A stretch of 36,246 bases of DNA, taken from positions 1 through 36,246 of IMG/VR virus record IMGVR_UViG_3300032020_000029. One strand, given 5' to 3'. Made by a program: the position numbers and the translations under genes. Below are positions 15,975 to 22,195 of the stretch, piece by piece. The notes under the pieces are model-generated. The model saw only the letters and a program-made list of their open reading frames with translations. It did no database searches and was not told the DNA's origin. The stretch's first letter is position 1; every line of letters begins with the position of its first letter. This stretch comes from a virus.

Positions 15975-16003
15975 AGTATATTGCACCAAAAAGTCTTTGT
16001 CAA
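15975..16003 (-). promoter_or_regulatory. Strong sigma70-type promoter for the noncoding RNA
   Basis: TTGACA (16003-15998), exactly 17 bases, then TATACT (15980-15975). Initiation is expected near 15968. The -35 box overlaps the stop codon of the preceding gene. A second TTGACA starts at the end of the -10 box (15975-15970) but has no good -10 partner. Confidence 0.8.
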
Positions 16004-16179
16004 ATCCTCTCCTCAATATGTACTTCTGCATGAAGCCATGAATCGGGGTCATATTTGGGAGGTGTAATCATATTAGTATTTACTTTGAGCTTCTGCTCAA
16101 CGGGAAACTGCTTTGTCTCTCCACATTTGCATCTCCCGAAATTGTGTGTATCTACAATGTAGAAATGCTTATGGTTCAT
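16000..16179 (-). CDS. Small protein with one Cys-x-Cys pair (59 residues)
   Basis: Start taken at the ATG at 16179 (MNHKHFYIVDTHNFGRCKCG), next to a GAGAAG box; an upstream in-frame ATG at 16200 has a weaker site. Residues 14-24 (FGRCKCGETKQF) look like half of a zinc knuckle, similar to the short phage zinc-ribbon proteins that read CxCG...K. The rest is polar. It ends at the promoter of the noncoding RNA and starts inside the preceding Cys-rich gene. Confidence 0.6.
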   Translation of the reverse strand: MNHKHFYIVDTHNFGRCKCGETKQFPVEQKLKVNTNMITPPKYDPDSWLHAEVHIEERI

Positions 16180-16324
16180 CTTTCGGCTTCTCTTTCCCAT
16201 AGAATCGCCCGCCTAAAAATAGATTCTTTTCTGCATCCGTCTTGCAGCACTCCTCTATGAAGCACTGGTCGCAGTATTTTTCATCGCAATCGCAGTATTT
16301 ACCGCATTTGATACACTTGCACAT
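16169..16324 (-). CDS. Cysteine-rich metal-binding miniprotein (51 residues)
   Basis: Begins MCKCIKCGKYCDCDEKYCDQ behind an AAAAGGAGGAGAA box. Nine of the first 27 residues are Cys, in C-x-C, C-x3-C-x-C and C-x2-C patterns, so it very likely binds zinc in one or two sites. It overlaps the tail of the preceding gene by 70 bases in another frame and the next gene by 11. Such Cys-rich miniproteins are common in phage early regions with unknown roles; protein-protein or nucleic-acid binding is possible. Confidence 0.65.
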   Translation of the reverse strand: MCKCIKCGKYCDCDEKYCDQCFIEECCKTDAEKNLFLGGRFYGKEKPKDEP

Positions 16325-16788
16325 TTCTCCTCCTTTTTATCTTTTGAAACGCCTAGCGTTTCTTTCCGCCATCTTCTTATCCTCTTCCAGTTTGTAAAAC
16401 TATCTCTTTTCTGTCGCCAGCCCTTCACATAAAACAGGGCATCCCTGGCATCTCTATCTAAGGTATTAAATTCCCTCCCTGCTTCAATCTGGGCGGCTAA
16501 TAACTTCCCATGTATGCCCGTTCTTCTTAAACGAGATTCCACTTCGGCAAGTATTAAAATAGGCTTCACAAAGGTCGCTTCGGTTTTGATATTCCTTTGC
16601 CCAGAACCATCATCGCTGGACCTATCTGGGTCTTGTGGCCAGTGGCCAGCTCTTAATGTGTCGGAATTTCTGAGTATCCACAGAACCTGAAAAATGCAAA
16701 ATCGCACCTCAGCATAGTGATACCACTTTTTGAATCCAGAACACTCCCTATAATCCCGACAGCGCTGGCAGTCACCTGGCTCACTCAT
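16255..16788 (-). CDS. Protein of unknown function with N-terminal Cys cluster (177 residues)
   Basis: Starts MSEPGDCQRCRDYRECSGFK; Cys7, Cys10 and Cys16 form a likely metal site, followed by an aromatic helix (WYHYAEVRFCIFQVLWILRN). The middle is polar, residues about 85-120 are helical, and the segment FTNWKRIRRWRKE near 130-145 is strongly basic and could contact nucleic acid. The final ~25 residues are an odd Ala/Thr/Ser/Asn mix that overlaps the Cys-rich gene, so the true conserved protein may end earlier. Function not recognised. The start is four bases from a GGTGGTGAT box at the end of the preceding gene. Confidence 0.62.
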   Translation of the reverse strand: MSEPGDCQRCRDYRECSGFKKWYHYAEVRFCIFQVLWILRNSDTLRAGHWPQDPDRSSDDGSGQRNIKTEATFVKPILILAEVESRLRRTGIHGKLLAAQIEAGREFNTLDRDARDALFYVKGWRQKRDSFTNWKRIRRWRKETLGVSKDKKEEKCASVSNAVNTAIAMKNTATSAS

Positions 16789-16789
16789 A

Positions 16790-17011
16790 TCACCACCTGC
16801 AAATACGCTTTTTCCTTTGTTTGGCTGTACTTCGTCTATTCCGACTGAATATCATCTCTAGTTCATCAGATGGAAGCCCTTCCGGCAAACCCTCAATCTT
16901 CACTTCGCATTGAATAGTTCGCTTGTCCCGCTTCGGCGGAGTCCATTTCTTCCCAGCAAGTTTAACTAGCTTCTCTTTGTTCTCTTCCGTTAGCATAAAC
17001 CACAGTTTCAT
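16790..17011 (-). CDS. Basic protein of unknown function (73 residues)
   Basis: MKLWFMLTEENKEKLVKLAG starts at 17011, the first gene after the terminator at 17048-17086, so it may need its own promoter or rely on read-through. The C-terminus is basic (RNRRSTAKQRKKRICRW). A central strand pattern (TIQCEVKIEGLPEGLPSDE) is unlike any domain I know. Its stop overlaps the next gene's ribosome binding region. Confidence 0.6.
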   Translation of the reverse strand: MKLWFMLTEENKEKLVKLAGKKWTPPKRDKRTIQCEVKIEGLPEGLPSDELEMIFSRNRRSTAKQRKKRICRW

Positions 17012-17041
17012 TAAACGCTCGTTTAGTAGTGTTTTCCCTTA

Positions 17042-17131
17042 TTAAACAAAAAAAGGCGAGCCCGGGATTTCTCCCTGAACTCGCCTCCAGTTCCTATGTC
17101 TGCACTCTATCAGTTTTACGCCGTCAATCAT
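17042..17131 (-). CDS. Possible 29-residue protein reading through a terminator
   Basis: MIDGVKLIECRHRNWRRVQG starts at an ATG overlapping the stop of the nuclease gene (ATGA) with an AAGGAATT box. The last third is encoded by the terminator stem and its T-run, giving SPFFV before the stop. The coupling supports translation; the short length and overlap with the terminator argue for caution. Confidence 0.35.
   Translation of the reverse strand: MIDGVKLIECRHRNWRRVQGEIPGSPFFV
17048..17086 (-). terminator. Strong intrinsic terminator ending the early block
   Basis: Minus strand GGCGAG (17085-17080) pairs with CTCGCC (17060-17055), with an inner GGGA/TCCC stem on a GAAA loop, and a run of seven T follows. 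It lies after the NinG-like nuclease gene. Confidence 0.85.
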
Positions 17132-17508
17132 AATTCCTTCAATAATTGCTTCAAATATAACTTATCGAGAAAGTCGTCTCTCTTTTTGTAGCAGTGTGCC
17201 CTAAACTCAAGAAGGTCGTAACCTTTATCGCCTAATCTCTTCCTCATAAAAGCCGTGTATTCCTGTCTGCCGTCTCCATGCCCCCAGGCGAAGTTATGAT
17301 GATACCAGCAGAGCGAGATACAATTCTCAGGGTCAAACCTCGTATTCTCATGCCCGCGGCCCCAATAATGGCTACAATGCAATCCCCGTTTGTTCTCAGA
17401 GTAGTCCCTGCTATTCTCTCCACAAGCTAGGCATCGCCAGCCATCCCTTGCCCGGATGTAGTTTGAGAATAAGATGTCGGTTTTCCTCTCTTTAACCTTG
17501 AACATCAT
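17128..17508 (-). CDS. NinG-like / HNH recombination endonuclease
   Basis: A 126-residue protein with the NinG/Rap layout: FSNYIRARDGWRCLACG (residues 15-30) with Cys26 and Cys29, then LHCSHYWGRGHENTRFDPENC (residues 43-63), then LCWYHHNF with Cys67 and paired His. The His/Cys residues form the HNH-type metal site and structural zinc. Lambda NinG (Rap) resolves recombination intermediates; the same role is likely here but unproven. It overlaps the methyltransferase gene before it (ATGGAGCTATGATG junction) and is the last gene before a strong terminator. Confidence 0.78.
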   Translation of the reverse strand: MMFKVKERKTDILFSNYIRARDGWRCLACGENSRDYSENKRGLHCSHYWGRGHENTRFDPENCISLCWYHHNFAWGHGDGRQEYTAFMRKRLGDKGYDLLEFRAHCYKKRDDFLDKLYLKQLLKEL

Positions 17509-17516
17509 AGCTCCAT
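17505..17516. repeat. Junction repeat copy (12-mer TCATAGCTCCAT)
   Basis: On the minus strand it reads ATGGAGCTATGA: the last codons MEL-stop of the methyltransferase gene fused to the start of the nuclease gene. One of five exact copies in 4.5 kb. Confidence 0.7.
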
Positions 17517-18011
17517 TGGCTTACTGATTCTTTTTAGCCACGACAAAACCCGCACCGTCTGAAACCCGCCTGGTAGAAACAGCCATAGCTTCTCTCGCTT
17601 GAACCCTTTTATCATTGGGGCACAAATATCAAGCCAGAGGATATTCTCGACATGGCTTTGGAAATATCGCTTTAATTGCCTTCTAAATTGCACATCTGAG
17701 GCTACACACCCTGATAGCCCATAACCACTCAGTTTTTGATTCGTTCTTGTTATCTGATAAGGTGGGTCTAATACTACCCAGCACCAATCTCGCTTGTCGG
17801 TCAAGATAAAATCCTTCACATTCATTTGCAGGGTACTATTCGGGTGTTCAATGTCCACTCTTTCGTCTCCGATAAGGCTACTACCTGAGAATAAATGCAA
17901 ACATGGACTATTTACCAAGTCTTTGATAATCTGCTTTACCGGGACTGTGAAAGCTCCCTGGTAACCCGAATTATTAAAGCCTAATCCCAGAGCCTCTACT
18001 TCAATCTTCAT
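17505..18011 (-). CDS. DNA methyltransferase-fold protein (DPPY)
   Basis: A 168-residue protein. HLFSGSSLIGDERVDI (residues 39-54) fits the SAM-binding motif I and its acidic partner, and VVLDPPYQIT (79-88) is the catalytic motif IV of N6-adenine or N4-cytosine methyltransferases. No target-recognition domain is evident, and the protein is short, so specificity is unknown; it may be a remodelled family member. It would protect phage DNA or alter gene expression. The start at 18011 has a GGAG box only two bases away, which is unusually tight; a longer upstream start is not available. It ends with MEL as the other methyltransferase does. Confidence 0.72.
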   Translation of the reverse strand: MKIEVEALGLGFNNSGYQGAFTVPVKQIIKDLVNSPCLHLFSGSSLIGDERVDIEHPNSTLQMNVKDFILTDKRDWCWVVLDPPYQITRTNQKLSGYGLSGCVASDVQFRRQLKRYFQSHVENILWLDICAPMIKGFKREKLWLFLPGGFQTVRVLSWLKRISKPMEL

Positions 18012-18019
18012 AGCTCCAT
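18008..18019. repeat. Junction repeat copy (12-mer TCATAGCTCCAT)
   Basis: Spans the start codon of the methyltransferase gene and its ribosome binding site; adjacent to a second repeat, CATCTAACTGCTAAACTC (18022-18039), also found at 18534-18551. Confidence 0.7.
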
Positions 18020-18024
18020 ATCAT

Positions 18025-18519
18025 CTAACTGCTAAACTCAAACTCGTATCTGAATACCCACAAGCCATTTATCTTCTCTAGGATTGGCAAGGCTGTTTCT
18101 CCACCTTCAAGTGCTAACTCTTCGGGTGATAAGGGCAAACTCAATCTCTCTGCCCTGACATCTTTTGTCTTGATAAAGTAGCGGGCTGCCCATTCGGGCA
18201 TAAAGAGAGGGGATTGCCATTTTGTTTGAGTATTAGGCATATTTGCTTTATAGGCTCGAAACTTTGTCTTGTTATCCCAAACCCCAGCCTCTTTGATATA
18301 GACAGTCTCGCCTACTTGGTAGCGAGCATAATAAATCAAATCTTCGGATTGATTGATGAAGTGACTCTTCCAGAAATAACCCAAACTTCTAACAATAGTG
18401 CCATTTGGCGATGGAAGAGTTTGTGCAATAGGCTGTGGTTTAATCACCCTTCTGGTAACTGTCTTTCTTCTCTCTACAATCGCCTTGATATCCTCTGGCT
18501 TAAATAGTATTCCTTTCAT
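18025..18519 (-). CDS. ASCH-domain protein
   Basis: A 164-residue protein with the phage ASCH layout: [24 protein letters not shown] at the start, then [14 protein letters not shown] (residues about 65-78), then [20 protein letters not shown] (about 105-124) and a closing [13 protein letters not shown] domains have a PUA-like barrel that binds RNA or modified nucleosides; the E. coli member YqfB cleaves N4-acetylcytidine. Many phages carry this subtype with no known function. A second, differently built ASCH-like gene follows upstream in transcription (18585-18890), suggesting a shared nucleic-acid modification or defence-related role. Confidence 0.82.
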   Translation of the reverse strand: MKGILFKPEDIKAIVERRKTVTRRVIKPQPIAQTLPSPNGTIVRSLGYFWKSHFINQSEDLIYYARYQVGETVYIKEAGVWDNKTKFRAYKANMPNTQTKWQSPLFMPEWAARYFIKTKDVRAERLSLPLSPEELALEGGETALPILEKINGLWVFRYEFEFSS

Positions 18520-18533
18520 GTTTCACCTTCCTT

Positions 18534-18551
18534 CATCTAACTGCTAAACTC
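18534..18551. repeat. Second junction repeat (CATCTAACTGCTAAACTC)
   Basis: Exact copy of 18022-18039, lying in the gap between the two ASCH-type genes. With the following ATAACTTC it forms a tail coding EVMEFSS-stop in a 13-codon frame, resembling the gene ends QEVMEL and EFEFSS nearby. Confidence 0.65.
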
Positions 18552-18584
18552 CATAACTTCATACTGACTCCGACTCATCTTCTC

Positions 18585-18890
18585 CTAACTTACCTTTTTG
18601 AATTGATGTAACCAAATTACAGTATCATAACGATTTCTACGAGGATGTAGTTTCCGCCAACATTCCATAAAATCAGCCTGCGAATCGAATCCCTCTTGCT
18701 TATAAAATGTCGCAGCCACATCGCCAAGATAAACTTTATCCACTTTTGTCAACTGGAAGGAATGCCCAAAAGCACAAAATAAGTCAGCACCATTACCATA
18801 TTTCTTGGTTCGGCTAGTGGCTATTTTCTGTCCTGATAACATTCGCTCTTCAAATTCGGGTAGGAATGGAATTGTGATACATTCTGTCAT
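18585..18890 (-). CDS. ASCH-like domain protein, second type
   Basis: Start chosen at the ATG at 18890 (MTECITIPFLPEFEERMLSG) after a GGAGAAGATGAA box; the longer reading from 18932 has a basic, unrelated head. The 101 residues follow the compact ASCH pattern: a first helix ending in the GQKIATSRTKKYG stretch, LTKVDKVYLGDVAATFYKQEGF, then WRKLHPR and a final strand. This subtype is common in phages and archaea. It probably binds a nucleic acid or nucleoside; a catalytic Lys/Thr pair like that of YqfB is suggested by KxxTSR but not proven. Confidence 0.72.
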   Translation of the reverse strand: MTECITIPFLPEFEERMLSGQKIATSRTKKYGNGADLFCAFGHSFQLTKVDKVYLGDVAATFYKQEGFDSQADFMECWRKLHPRRNRYDTVIWLHQFKKVS

Positions 18891-18918
18891 TTCATCTTCT
18901 CCTTTCTTATGGTTTCGT

Positions 18919-19254
18919 CTACTCAGCTTCAAATTTCTTAATAATCTTCTGAACCATCCAGTTCTCGTGTCGCTCTATATCGGTTAATTCTTTGACTCCC
19001 TCAATTATGCCATCCTTACAACCCCTATAGCCACAATTAAAATCGCCGTCATAAAAACGGCATTGATAGGTAGGTTCTTTGCCCCATTCATCTCTTACCT
19101 TCACCGCGCCCGAAGCCCAGCAAACATAATGATATTGGCTAGGTTTATTCTCCACCTTCTTTATCTCCTCAATCTGATAAGAGAGGATTTTGCTAGCATA
19201 GCCACTTCCATCATAACCAAGCCCCCTAATTATTTCTGCTATCTTTCCTCTCAT
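18919..19254 (-). CDS. Hypothetical protein (111 residues)
   Basis: MRGKIAEIIRGLGYDGSGYA starts at 19254 with a GGAGGG box, in ATGA overlap with the preceding gene; an upstream start at 19290 lacks a site. The middle has three Cys (CWASG, YQCRFYDGDFNCGYRGC) that may bind metal, and the C-terminal 30 residues are helical and charged. I do not recognise a family. It is part of the early run with the ASCH and methyltransferase genes. Confidence 0.68.
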   Translation of the reverse strand: MRGKIAEIIRGLGYDGSGYASKILSYQIEEIKKVENKPSQYHYVCWASGAVKVRDEWGKEPTYQCRFYDGDFNCGYRGCKDGIIEGVKELTDIERHENWMVQKIIKKFEAE

Positions 19255-19697
19255 TTCTGCCCTCCATATTTGGACTTCAGAGATCGCCAATCCTCAATGT
19301 TAATACAAATCATCCTACCTTCAGGATTTATATTCATATACGGCAAAGATTCAATCTTCTTAAATATCTCCCTTGCCACCTCAGTATTTGCCTGCTCAAG
19401 CAACTCTTTAATTTGTTCGGAATTTCGCCAACCTTTGACATTAGCAAGCCAACTTTGGTGTCGCCTCATTGCATCTTTTTCTGCCTGCTGGATTAGAGGC
19501 TCATAATAAGCTGTATCAGCATCTCGCTGGGCTGCTCTATTTTCTGCATGAGAGACAGTAAACTTAGTATATATATCTAATTTACCGTGTTGTTTTTCTA
19601 ACCATTTATTAACCTCTTCATCACTTAATATCGCTGGCTTCTCCATCTTCTCTGGCGTTTCATTTACTTTACAAAAAATTGCTCTGACATTGTTCAT
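19251..19697 (-). CDS. Hypothetical helical protein (148 residues)
   Basis: MNNVRAIFCKVNETPEKMEK starts at 19697 behind AAGGAGGATTAAA. The protein is mostly helical and polar, with a run EYxPLIQQAEKDAMRRHQSW in the middle and a closing beta pattern (MNINPEGRMICINIEDW). No domain was recognised. It follows the helicase loader by 38 bases and is coupled to the next gene by ATGA, so it belongs to the replication transcript. Confidence 0.68.
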   Translation of the reverse strand: MNNVRAIFCKVNETPEKMEKPAILSDEEVNKWLEKQHGKLDIYTKFTVSHAENRAAQRDADTAYYEPLIQQAEKDAMRRHQSWLANVKGWRNSEQIKELLEQANTEVAREIFKKIESLPYMNINPEGRMICINIEDWRSLKSKYGGQK

Positions 19698-19734
19698 TTT
19701 AATCCTCCTTAACTCTATCTTTGCTTTGCAAAGG

Positions 19735-20526
19735 CTACCTCTTTTGTCGGTAGTCTCCAGCCTCGTTCAGTACACACTTCGATAAGTGTCTATCCTGAAA
19801 TCTACTCTTTAGTCTTGCCGGTAATTCCTCGATGTCTCTGTTAGTCACCACTACAGTGAAGCGCCCATTATTCCACCGAGAAGCCAGAAGTTCCTCTATC
19901 TTTTCCTTTTCCCATACAGAACCATATTCTAAGCCTAGCTCATCTATTATCAGGTAAGTGACTTCCTTGAGCACCTTCAACTTGAAGTCGGTCTGGTTCG
20001 TCTCTATTGCCATACGGAGTTCTGAAAGTAAGTCGGCCATCATAACCAACTTCACTCCAAGACCGCGCTCCATTACCCGGTTAGCGATTGCGTTTAATAA
20101 ATGTGTCTTGCCATTGCCTGTGCCACCGTAGATAATCAGCCAGATGAAACCTCCGATTCCTTCTGCGATGTTCCAAGCTGCCTTGTATGCCTTTTTGACT
20201 CCTGTTATCTCTGCATTAAATGTCTCAAAGGTCTGCTTCAAGCCGATAACTCCACTCTGCTCAATGATCTCCCCCCTCTTGTAAGCTATAGCCTGGTCGC
20301 GGTAACACCCAAGTTGGTCGCAGGGCACGACTACCCTGTAGTCTATAGTCCCGTCCGACTTGCGCGGGTGAACAAAGCCTGCCCCCTTACATTTGGGACA
20401 ATCGAATAATAGCTTATACGGGACTCTCTCCCACTCTGTTTCAAACGCTTTCTCTTCAGAGGTCGTCATAGTCTGGGGATGGTGTGTAGATTTTCGGTAA
20501 CTCTCTGGGATTTCTATTCGTTGCAT
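19735..20526 (-). CDS. DnaC/IstB-like AAA+ ATPase, helicase loader
   Basis: I start at the ATG at 20526 (MQRIEIPESYRKSTHHPQTM) because AAAGGAGGCTC precedes it, giving 263 residues and a 70-base overlap with the initiator gene. Residues 43-74 hold two Cys pairs (CPKC, CDQLGC), a zinc-binding N-terminal domain as in DnaI-type loaders. Walker A is GGTGNGKT (134-141), Walker B LIIDE (192-196), sensor VVTNR (226-230), and SRFQDRH (241-247) carries the arginine finger region. It should load the host replicative helicase at the phage origin together with the initiator encoded just upstream. No phage helicase or polymerase gene was found, so host enzymes must be used. Confidence 0.88.
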   Translation of the reverse strand: MQRIEIPESYRKSTHHPQTMTTSEEKAFETEWERVPYKLLFDCPKCKGAGFVHPRKSDGTIDYRVVVPCDQLGCYRDQAIAYKRGEIIEQSGVIGLKQTFETFNAEITGVKKAYKAAWNIAEGIGGFIWLIIYGGTGNGKTHLLNAIANRVMERGLGVKLVMMADLLSELRMAIETNQTDFKLKVLKEVTYLIIDELGLEYGSVWEKEKIEELLASRWNNGRFTVVVTNRDIEELPARLKSRFQDRHLSKCVLNEAGDYRQKR

Positions 20527-21166
20527 GAGCCTCCTTTCTTGACCAACTAAGAATCGTGGCATAGTGGGATTTGTAACTCTTCCCACGGGATTCCATATAA
20601 GACGATAGGCTCTCAATACGCCCCTCAGCACCAGCACCGAACTTGTCTTTTAGTTTCCCGTATTCCTCACTAGTTAAAAGAACATTCTGGAATTCCCCAT
20701 GTCTTTTCTTTTGTATATTTTCTTCTTTACCTTCTACTTCTACTTCTACTTCTACTTCTACTTCAGGGGACGGTTTGTCCGACACCTTCCGTATTGTTTC
20801 CGTATCCTTTCCGTCAAAAGTCGGGAATTCTGGCTTTTCCTTGTCATATCTAAGCCCTATCTGTTCTCCAGCGAAACCTGGCATAAAAAGATATTGTTCA
20901 CTATCAACAAAGTATCTAACAATTAGCGGATTTTTTTCATTCCCAACCGATTTTGTTAAAAGTTCAAGCCACCCTTCTATTATTTTTTTTGTATAATTTT
21001 TGCGCGGGAACACCAAACTCTTAATCATTTGTGCGCTCCCATAGAAGCAGCCATTACAATCAAGGTGCGGAATAAGCCAGGTATAAAGTAACTGAGCTGG
21101 CAAAGGCAGGTCATTCACCACCCGGCTATTGCAGATTTTCTTATTTATCATTCTACCTCTAGCCAT
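20456..21166 (-). CDS. Replication initiator (O / DnaD-type) protein
   Basis: A 236-residue protein immediately before the DnaC-like loader, the usual initiator-loader pair. Residues 10-75 (KICNSRVVNDLPLPAQLLYTW...CNGCFYGSAQMIKSLVFP) form the winged-helix start of phage replisome organisers, which bind origin repeats. Residues 135-145 are an EVEVEVEVEVE linker encoded by a hexamer repeat. The C-terminal part (about 155-215) is a helical DnaD-like region with SYMESRGKSYKSHYATILSWSRK. The start at 21166 follows a GACAGGAGAGAGGA box that is itself one of the junction repeats. Origin repeats were not found within the gene itself. Confidence 0.8.
   Translation of the reverse strand: MARGRMINKKICNSRVVNDLPLPAQLLYTWLIPHLDCNGCFYGSAQMIKSLVFPRKNYTKKIIEGWLELLTKSVGNEKNPLIVRYFVDSEQYLFMPGFAGEQIGLRYDKEKPEFPTFDGKDTETIRKVSDKPSPEVEVEVEVEVEGKEENIQKKRHGEFQNVLLTSEEYGKLKDKFGAGAEGRIESLSSYMESRGKSYKSHYATILSWSRKEAHATNRNPRELPKIYTPSPDYDDL
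20731..20764. repeat. Hexanucleotide tandem repeat (CTTCTA, ~5.7 copies)
   Basis: Five full CTTCTA units plus CTTC. On the coding strand it reads GAAGTA and gives the alternating Glu-Val linker of the initiator. Unit length is a multiple of three, so copy-number change would alter linker length without frameshift. Confidence 0.9.
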
Positions 21167-21190
21167 TCCTCTCTCCTGTCATAGCTCCAT
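21167..21190. repeat. Junction repeat copy 1 (24 bp)
   Basis: TCCTCTCTCCTGTCATAGCTCCAT, identical at 21826-21849 and 21945-21968. Here it supplies the MEL-stop end of the methyltransferase and the ribosome binding site of the initiator gene. Confidence 0.85.
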
Positions 21191-21826
21191 TACTTCTTGT
21201 GAACATCTACGAGCTGCGATTTCACAATACCTCTCCTCGATTTCAAATCCTATATAGCTACGATTCATTCTTGAACAGACCTCAGCAAATGTTCCACTAC
21301 CGCAAAACCAATCCACTACTATTGAATGTTCTCTTGATAATAGATTTGTCATTAACTCCGCCCACTTTATATCAATAGCCTCTGGATGCTTTTTATATGG
21401 TTTATGACAATCAACCATAACATCGGCAAATGTATGCCGATGGTTAATTACATTGCCATACCAGATACCTTTTGCATCACCCTTATAAAGTAAGAGGGCA
21501 TTATTATGCTTAAATCCCAAATGCCATGCAGGGCAAAATTCACGCTTCCTTACTAGCACTATTTCATTCCGTAAAATAAAAGCACTAAAGGCATTAGCAC
21601 TTTTGAAAAGATTGTGAGGATTATCTATCACCAAAAGATTGCCTCCATCAACCAATAAGCCCTCAGAGGCATCAGCGACAAAATCCGCTAGTGGTTTGTC
21701 ATGTTTGAAAGGGAAATCTGCTATTGCTAAATCAACCTGTCCATATAATTCAGGTAACTGAGGCAATATCTCCCTACAATCCCCGTGATAGATTGTCACC
21801 CACTTATCTTGATAGTATGGCTTCAT
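21179..21826 (-). CDS. N6-adenine/N4-cytosine DNA methyltransferase, variant motif IV
   Basis: Start at the ATG at 21826 after the GACAGGAGAGAGG box (MKPYYQDKWVTIYHGDCREI); longer readings only translate the junction repeat. The 215 residues have the beta-class order: motif IV first (LAIADFPFKHDKP, 33-44), then KKHPEAID (145-152), then motif I (VVDWFCGSGTFAEV, 171-184) and the following FEIEERYCEIAARR. Motif IV reads DFPF where the family has DPPY or SPPY, so catalysis may be altered or the target unusual. It may methylate phage DNA to evade host restriction. No paired restriction enzyme is present. Its 3' end recurs as a short copy at 21838-21860. Confidence 0.85.
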   Translation of the reverse strand: MKPYYQDKWVTIYHGDCREILPQLPELYGQVDLAIADFPFKHDKPLADFVADASEGLLVDGGNLLVIDNPHNLFKSANAFSAFILRNEIVLVRKREFCPAWHLGFKHNNALLLYKGDAKGIWYGNVINHRHTFADVMVDCHKPYKKHPEAIDIKWAELMTNLLSREHSIVVDWFCGSGTFAEVCSRMNRSYIGFEIEERYCEIAARRCSQEVMEL

Positions 21827-21849
21827 CCTCTCTCCTGTCATAGCTCCAT
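21826..21849. repeat. Junction repeat copy 2 (24 bp)
   Basis: Same 24 bases as 21167-21190. The flanking bases also match: on the minus strand the segment reads CQEVMEL-stop in one frame, like the methyltransferase C-terminus CSQEVMEL, suggesting a leftover gene end. It provides the methyltransferase ribosome binding site. Confidence 0.85.
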
Positions 21850-21925
21850 AACTTCTTGACAGCATGGCTAAACTTTTATGCTACCCATTTTCCTGATGTC
21901 GGCAAAATGGGTGATGGCATTATCC

Positions 21926-22195
21926 TCAGTGCCATATATGCCATTCCTCTCTCCTGTCATAGCTCCATAACTTACCCTGAAGATAGGCTAATGCCATAAA
22001 GTTTGGGAAGATTTGTTTTAGCACATGTTCATAGACAAGACTCACCCACCAAGTCTTTTCTTCGGGATGCCATTCTCGCTCAGTGTGCGGTATTTGCTTC
22101 AAAATCTCCACAGTTATTTCATCATAAGGGAAAGCTATTAAATAGCCCTCTCTACCATCTTTATCCCCATGTCTGATGCACTGTGTTAGATTCAT
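21926..22195 (-). CDS. Small protein of unknown function (89 residues)
   Basis: MNLTQCIRHGDKDGREGYLI starts at 22195 behind GGGAGAGAGGA. The body (AFPYDEITVEILKQIPHTEREWHPEEKTWWVSL) resembles the small N-terminal domain found in some SNF2/HARP-type helicases and in stand-alone phage proteins: a hydrophobic FPYD, then a W-HPEEKTW turn. The last 16 residues (KLWSYDRREEWHIWH) are encoded by a junction repeat read in another frame, so the natural C-terminus may have been replaced. Function unknown; DNA contact is a guess from the resemblance. Confidence 0.65.
   Translation of the reverse strand: MNLTQCIRHGDKDGREGYLIAFPYDEITVEILKQIPHTEREWHPEEKTWWVSLVYEHVLKQIFPNFMALAYLQGKLWSYDRREEWHIWH
21945..21968. 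repeat. Junction repeat copy 3 (24 bp)
   Basis: Same 24 bases as 21167-21190 but lying inside the 3' end of the 89-residue gene, where it is translated as LWSYDRRE. A looser relative, with the same order of parts, lies at 22194-22230. Confidence 0.85.

Noticed and set aside
15970-15975. Second TTGACA overlapping the -10 box of the RNA promoter
   Set aside because: No matching -10 at 16-18 bases; best candidate is CTAGAT at 18.
15569-16003. 144-codon minus-strand frame with TTG start across the noncoding region
   Set aside because: It has a possible GGAGAGG box, but it begins on the -35 box of a near-perfect promoter, crosses two terminators, and its Cys/Trp/Phe-rich composition differs from neighbouring proteins. 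Kept as the rival to the RNA call.
21876-21944. 22-codon frame behind junction repeat copy 3
   Set aside because: Perfect ribosome binding site but it comes with the repeat; protein has no features, so I treat it as a relic.
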